This document shows positions 61,496 to 64,000 of a stretch of 64,000 nt of DNA, one piece after another. The notes below the pieces were generated by a model, which was not told where the DNA came from, made no database searches, and saw only the letters and a list, made by a program, of their open reading frames with translations. Position 1 is the first letter of the stretch; the number at the start of each line of letters is the position of its first letter. Both the position numbers and the translations under genes were made by a program. This stretch comes from Pseudomonas sp. ACN8 (lineage in GTDB: Bacteria > Pseudomonadota > Gammaproteobacteria > Pseudomonadales > Pseudomonadaceae), in NCBI RefSeq assembly GCF_002303925.1, contig NZ_MRCS01000001.1, positions 124,001 through 188,000 on the forward strand. Reading direction: 5' to 3'.

Positions 61496-62248
61496 ATGAC
61501 CGATAACGTTCTATCCCTGAGCAGCGTCCCGTTGCACACCCAGCTGCGTGACGTGCTGCGCGCCCGCATCCTCGACGGCGAATACCCGCAAGACAGCCAG
61601 ATGCCTTCCGAAAGCGAGCTTGGCACGTTGTTCAAGGTCAGCCGCATCACCGTGCGCCAGGCCTTGGGTGACCTGCAAAAGGAAGGGCTGATCTTCAAGA
61701 TCCACGGCAAGGGCACTTTTGTCGCCAAGCCGAAAACCTTCCAGAACGTCAGCACCCTGCAAGGCCTGGCCGAGTCCATGACCGGTCGCGGCTATGAGGT
61801 GATCAACCGCCTGCGCAGCTTCAAATTCATTGCCGCTGACAAACTCGTCGCCGAGCGTTTGCAGGTGGCTGAAGGCGAGGTCGTGGCGCAGATCAAACGG
61901 GTGCGCCTGATCAATCGCGAGCCGATTTCCCTGGAAATCACTTACCTGCCCAAGGCCATTGGTGAACGCCTTGAAAAAGCCGACCTGGTCACCCGCGACA
62001 TTTTCCAGATCCTGGAAAACGACTGCGGCCTGACCCTGGGGCATGCCGACCTGGCCATCGATGCGGTACTGGCCGACAGCGACCTGACTCGGGCGCTGAG
62101 CGTCGAACCCGGCTCGCCGATCATGCGTATCGAACGCCTGACCCACGATGTCGACGGTTGGCCACTGGACTTCGAACACCTTTACTACCGTGGCGATGCT
62201 TTCCAGTACCGCCTGCGGATCGACCGGCAAAAAGGGGAGCAGGCATGA
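61496..62248 (+). CDS. GntR-family regulator (UTRA domain)
   Basis: A 250-residue HutC-type regulator: winged HTH (MPSESELGTLFKVSRITVRQ, ALGDLQKEGLIFKIHGKGTF) and UTRA effector domain (EPISLEITYLPKAIGERLEK, IMRIERLTHDVDGWPLDFEH). Its stop overlaps the ATG of the flavoprotein (ATGA), so it is the first gene of that operon and probably controls it in response to a pathway compound. Confidence 0.9.
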   Translation: MTDNVLSLSSVPLHTQLRDVLRARILDGEYPQDSQMPSESELGTLFKVSRITVRQALGDLQKEGLIFKIHGKGTFVAKPKTFQNVSTLQGLAESMTGRGYEVINRLRSFKFIAADKLVAERLQVAEGEVVAQIKRVRLINREPISLEITYLPKAIGERLEKADLVTRDIFQILENDCGLTLGHADLAIDAVLADSDLTRALSVEPGSPIMRIERLTHDVDGWPLDFEHLYYRGDAFQYRLRIDRQKGEQA

Positions 62249-63975
62249 CGCGCAGCACGCTGGAGCAGGAATACGACATCGTTGTCATTGGCGGCGGCAC
62301 CGCCGGCCCCATGGCGGCGATCAAGGCCAAGGAACGCAACCGCGACCTGCGGGTGTTGTTGATCGACAAGGCCAACGTCAAGCGCAGCGGCGCGATCAGC
62401 ATGGGCATGGACGGCCTGAACAACGCGATCATTCCCGGCCATTCGACGCCAGAGCAGTACACCAAGGAAATCACCATCGCCAATGACGGCATCGTCAACC
62501 AGGCCGCGGTGTACGCCTATGCCACCCACAGCTTCGAGACGATCGAGCAACTGGACCGCTGGGGCGTGAAATTCGAGAAGGACGAAACCGGCGACTACGC
62601 AGTGAAGAAGGTCCACCACATGGGCGCCTACGTGTTGCCGATGCCGGAAGGGCACGACATCAAGAAAGTCCTCTATCGGCAGTTGAAACGTGCGCGGGTG
62701 AGCATCACCAATCGCCTGGTCTGCACCCGATTGCTGACGGACGAAGAGGGCGCGGTCAACGGCGTGATGGGCTTCGACTGCCGCACCGCTGACTTCCATG
62801 TGATCAAGGCCAAGGCGGTGATCCTCGCCTGCGGTGCCGCCGGACGCCTGGGGTTGCCGTCCTCGGGCTACCTGATGGGCACCTACGAAAACCCGACCAA
62901 TGCCGGCGACGGCTACTCGATGGCCTACCACGCCGGGGCCGAGCTGGCGAACCTGGAATGCTTCCAGATCAACCCGCTGATCAAGGATTACAACGGTCCG
63001 GCCTGCGCCTACGTCACCGGCCCCTTGGGTGGCTACACCGCCAACAACAAGGGCGAGCGCTTCATCGAGTGCGACTACTGGAGCGGGCAGATGATGTGGG
63101 AGTTCCATCAGGAACTGGAAAGCGGCAATGGTCCGGTGTTCCTCAAGCTCGATCACCTGGCCGAGGAAACCATCCAGAACATCGAAGAGATCCTGCACAG
63201 CAACGAGCGTCCGAGTCGCGGCCAGTTCCACGCCAATCGCGGCACCGACTACCGCACGCAGATGGTCGAGATGCACATCTCGGAAATCGGTTTTTGCAGC
63301 GGGCATTCGGCGTCGGGGGTGTGGGTCAACGAGAAGGCCGAGACCTCGGTCAAAGGCCTGTACTCGGCCGGTGACATGGCCGCCGTGCCGCACAACTACA
63401 TGCTCGGTGCGTTCACCTATGGATGGTTCGCCGGCCACAACGCGGCGGATTTTGTCGCCGGGCGCGAGTTTTCAGCGCTGGATGCCACGCAGGTCGAAAC
63501 CGAAAAGCAACGGGTCTATGCACCGCTGGATCGCGAGCATGGCCTGCCGCCGGCCCAGGTCGAATACAAGCTGCGGCGCTTCGTCAACGACTACCTGCAA
63601 CCGCCGAAAGTGACGAAAAAGATGCAGATCGGCCTGCAACGCTTCAGCGACATCCAGCGCGACCTCGACCAGATCAAGGCCCACAACGCCCATGAACTGA
63701 TGCGCGCCATGGAAGTCAGCATGATCCGCGACTGCGCCGAAATGGCCGCCCGCGCTTCATTGTTCCGCGCCGAAAGCCGCTGGGGGCTTTACCACCATCG
63801 CGTCGATCACCCACAACGCAACGACCGCGACTGGTTCTGCCACTGCCACCTGAAGAAAGACGAAAACGGTTTGATGAGCAGCTTCAAGAAAGCCGTCGAG
63901 CCTTACATCATCCCGCTGGATGCCGACGAGATGCAGGCCTACGACCGGCTGCGGGTCGGTGCGGATGCCGCCTGA
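62245..63975 (+). CDS. FAD-dependent oxidoreductase, AprA/FrdA-like flavoprotein
   Basis: From the ATG at 62245 it has 576 residues. The FAD site is YDIVVIGGGTAGPMAAIKAK; AKAVILACGAAGRLGLPSSG and GLYSAGDMAAVPHNYMLGAF follow the fumarate reductase/succinate dehydrogenase flavoprotein pattern, closest in style to adenylylsulfate reductase alpha-type proteins. The C-terminus carries DWFCHCHLKKDENGLMSSFK. AGGGGAG precedes the start. Twenty-odd bases remain after the stop, with GAGAGAG and a possible GTG start at 63997, where a ferredoxin-type partner would be expected. Substrate unknown. Confidence 0.82.
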   Translation: MTRSTLEQEYDIVVIGGGTAGPMAAIKAKERNRDLRVLLIDKANVKRSGAISMGMDGLNNAIIPGHSTPEQYTKEITIANDGIVNQAAVYAYATHSFETIEQLDRWGVKFEKDETGDYAVKKVHHMGAYVLPMPEGHDIKKVLYRQLKRARVSITNRLVCTRLLTDEEGAVNGVMGFDCRTADFHVIKAKAVILACGAAGRLGLPSSGYLMGTYENPTNAGDGYSMAYHAGAELANLECFQINPLIKDYNGPACAYVTGPLGGYTANNKGERFIECDYWSGQMMWEFHQELESGNGPVFLKLDHLAEETIQNIEEILHSNERPSRGQFHANRGTDYRTQMVEMHISEIGFCSGHSASGVWVNEKAETSVKGLYSAGDMAAVPHNYMLGAFTYGWFAGHNAADFVAGREFSALDATQVETEKQRVYAPLDREHGLPPAQVEYKLRRFVNDYLQPPKVTKKMQIGLQRFSDIQRDLDQIKAHNAHELMRAMEVSMIRDCAEMAARASLFRAESRWGLYHHRVDHPQRNDRDWFCHCHLKKDENGLMSSFKKAVEPYIIPLDADEMQAYDRLRVGADAA

Positions 63976-64000
63976 GCATCACCCAAGAGAGAGACCGTGA

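Overview
The window looks like a chromosomal segment of a fluorescent Pseudomonas (P. fluorescens group). The signs are high GC with strong G/C third-position codon use, OprD-type porins, P. fluorescens-style REP palindromes (GTAGGAGCGAGC...), a tRNA-Ser(TGA)/yccA pair, a nirBD operon with a sigma-54 promoter, and a block whose gene order matches the P. aeruginosa sphingosine-response genes sphD-sphC-sphB-sphA-sphR. No prophage, integrase, intact insertion sequence or CRISPR array was seen. Much of the left half is accessory and contains many broken genes.

Layout. 0-2.5 kb: a window-cut secreted protein and an orphan Hcp island of the type VI secretion system (hcp, an internally deleted effector, a membrane immunity-like protein). 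3-11.2 kb: a degenerate-receiver LuxR-type regulator, a PilZ protein, a 1,983-residue VCBS/RTX surface protein with recent internal duplications, and an exported TPR protein. 11.3-12.4 kb: a stripped-down mercury-type module (MerR, its operator, a truncated MerP, a GDCCVxC protein and a 31-residue membrane peptide). 12.5-15.9 kb: universal stress protein, GFA-family protein, acetyltransferase and a truncated polysaccharide deacetylase.

15.9-32.3 kb is a catabolic island: two related AraC regulators, MFS and OprD transport, alpha/beta hydrolase, acyl-CoA ligase, cupin dioxygenase-like protein, TauD-type dioxygenase, then a third AraC regulator, opine-dehydrogenase-like and hydroxyacyl-CoA-dehydrogenase-like enzymes and an EthD-like protein. 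I find four copies of one 28-bp operator (two TGTCCC-like half sites 21 bp apart), two in front of intact genes and two in front of decayed copies of the same promoters, so part of the cluster was duplicated and then eroded. The substrate is unknown; the enzymes suggest an aryl-ketone, aromatic or acyl compound.

32.5-39.9 kb: LysR remnants, DUF6130 and DUF6124 proteins, an M20 dipeptidase, GltS, a SYLF protein and a 157-bp MITE-like element with terminal inverted repeats and a 10-bp target duplication. 39.6-43.5 kb: nirBD behind a sigma-54 promoter and a leader that carries two ANTAR-type hexaloop hairpins and a terminator, the signature of NasT antitermination. 43.6-48.8 kb: epoxide hydrolase plus flavoprotein, a frameshifted trkH and a lytic transglycosylase. 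49-53.7 kb: tRNA-Ser, yccA, YceK-like lipoprotein, Lrp regulator with a divergent EamA exporter, and a GapN-like aldehyde dehydrogenase. 53.9-59.3 kb: the sph locus. 59.4-64 kb: Dyp peroxidase plus Gfo/Idh oxidoreductase, then a GntR regulator coupled to an AprA/FrdA-like flavoprotein whose partner lies beyond the window.
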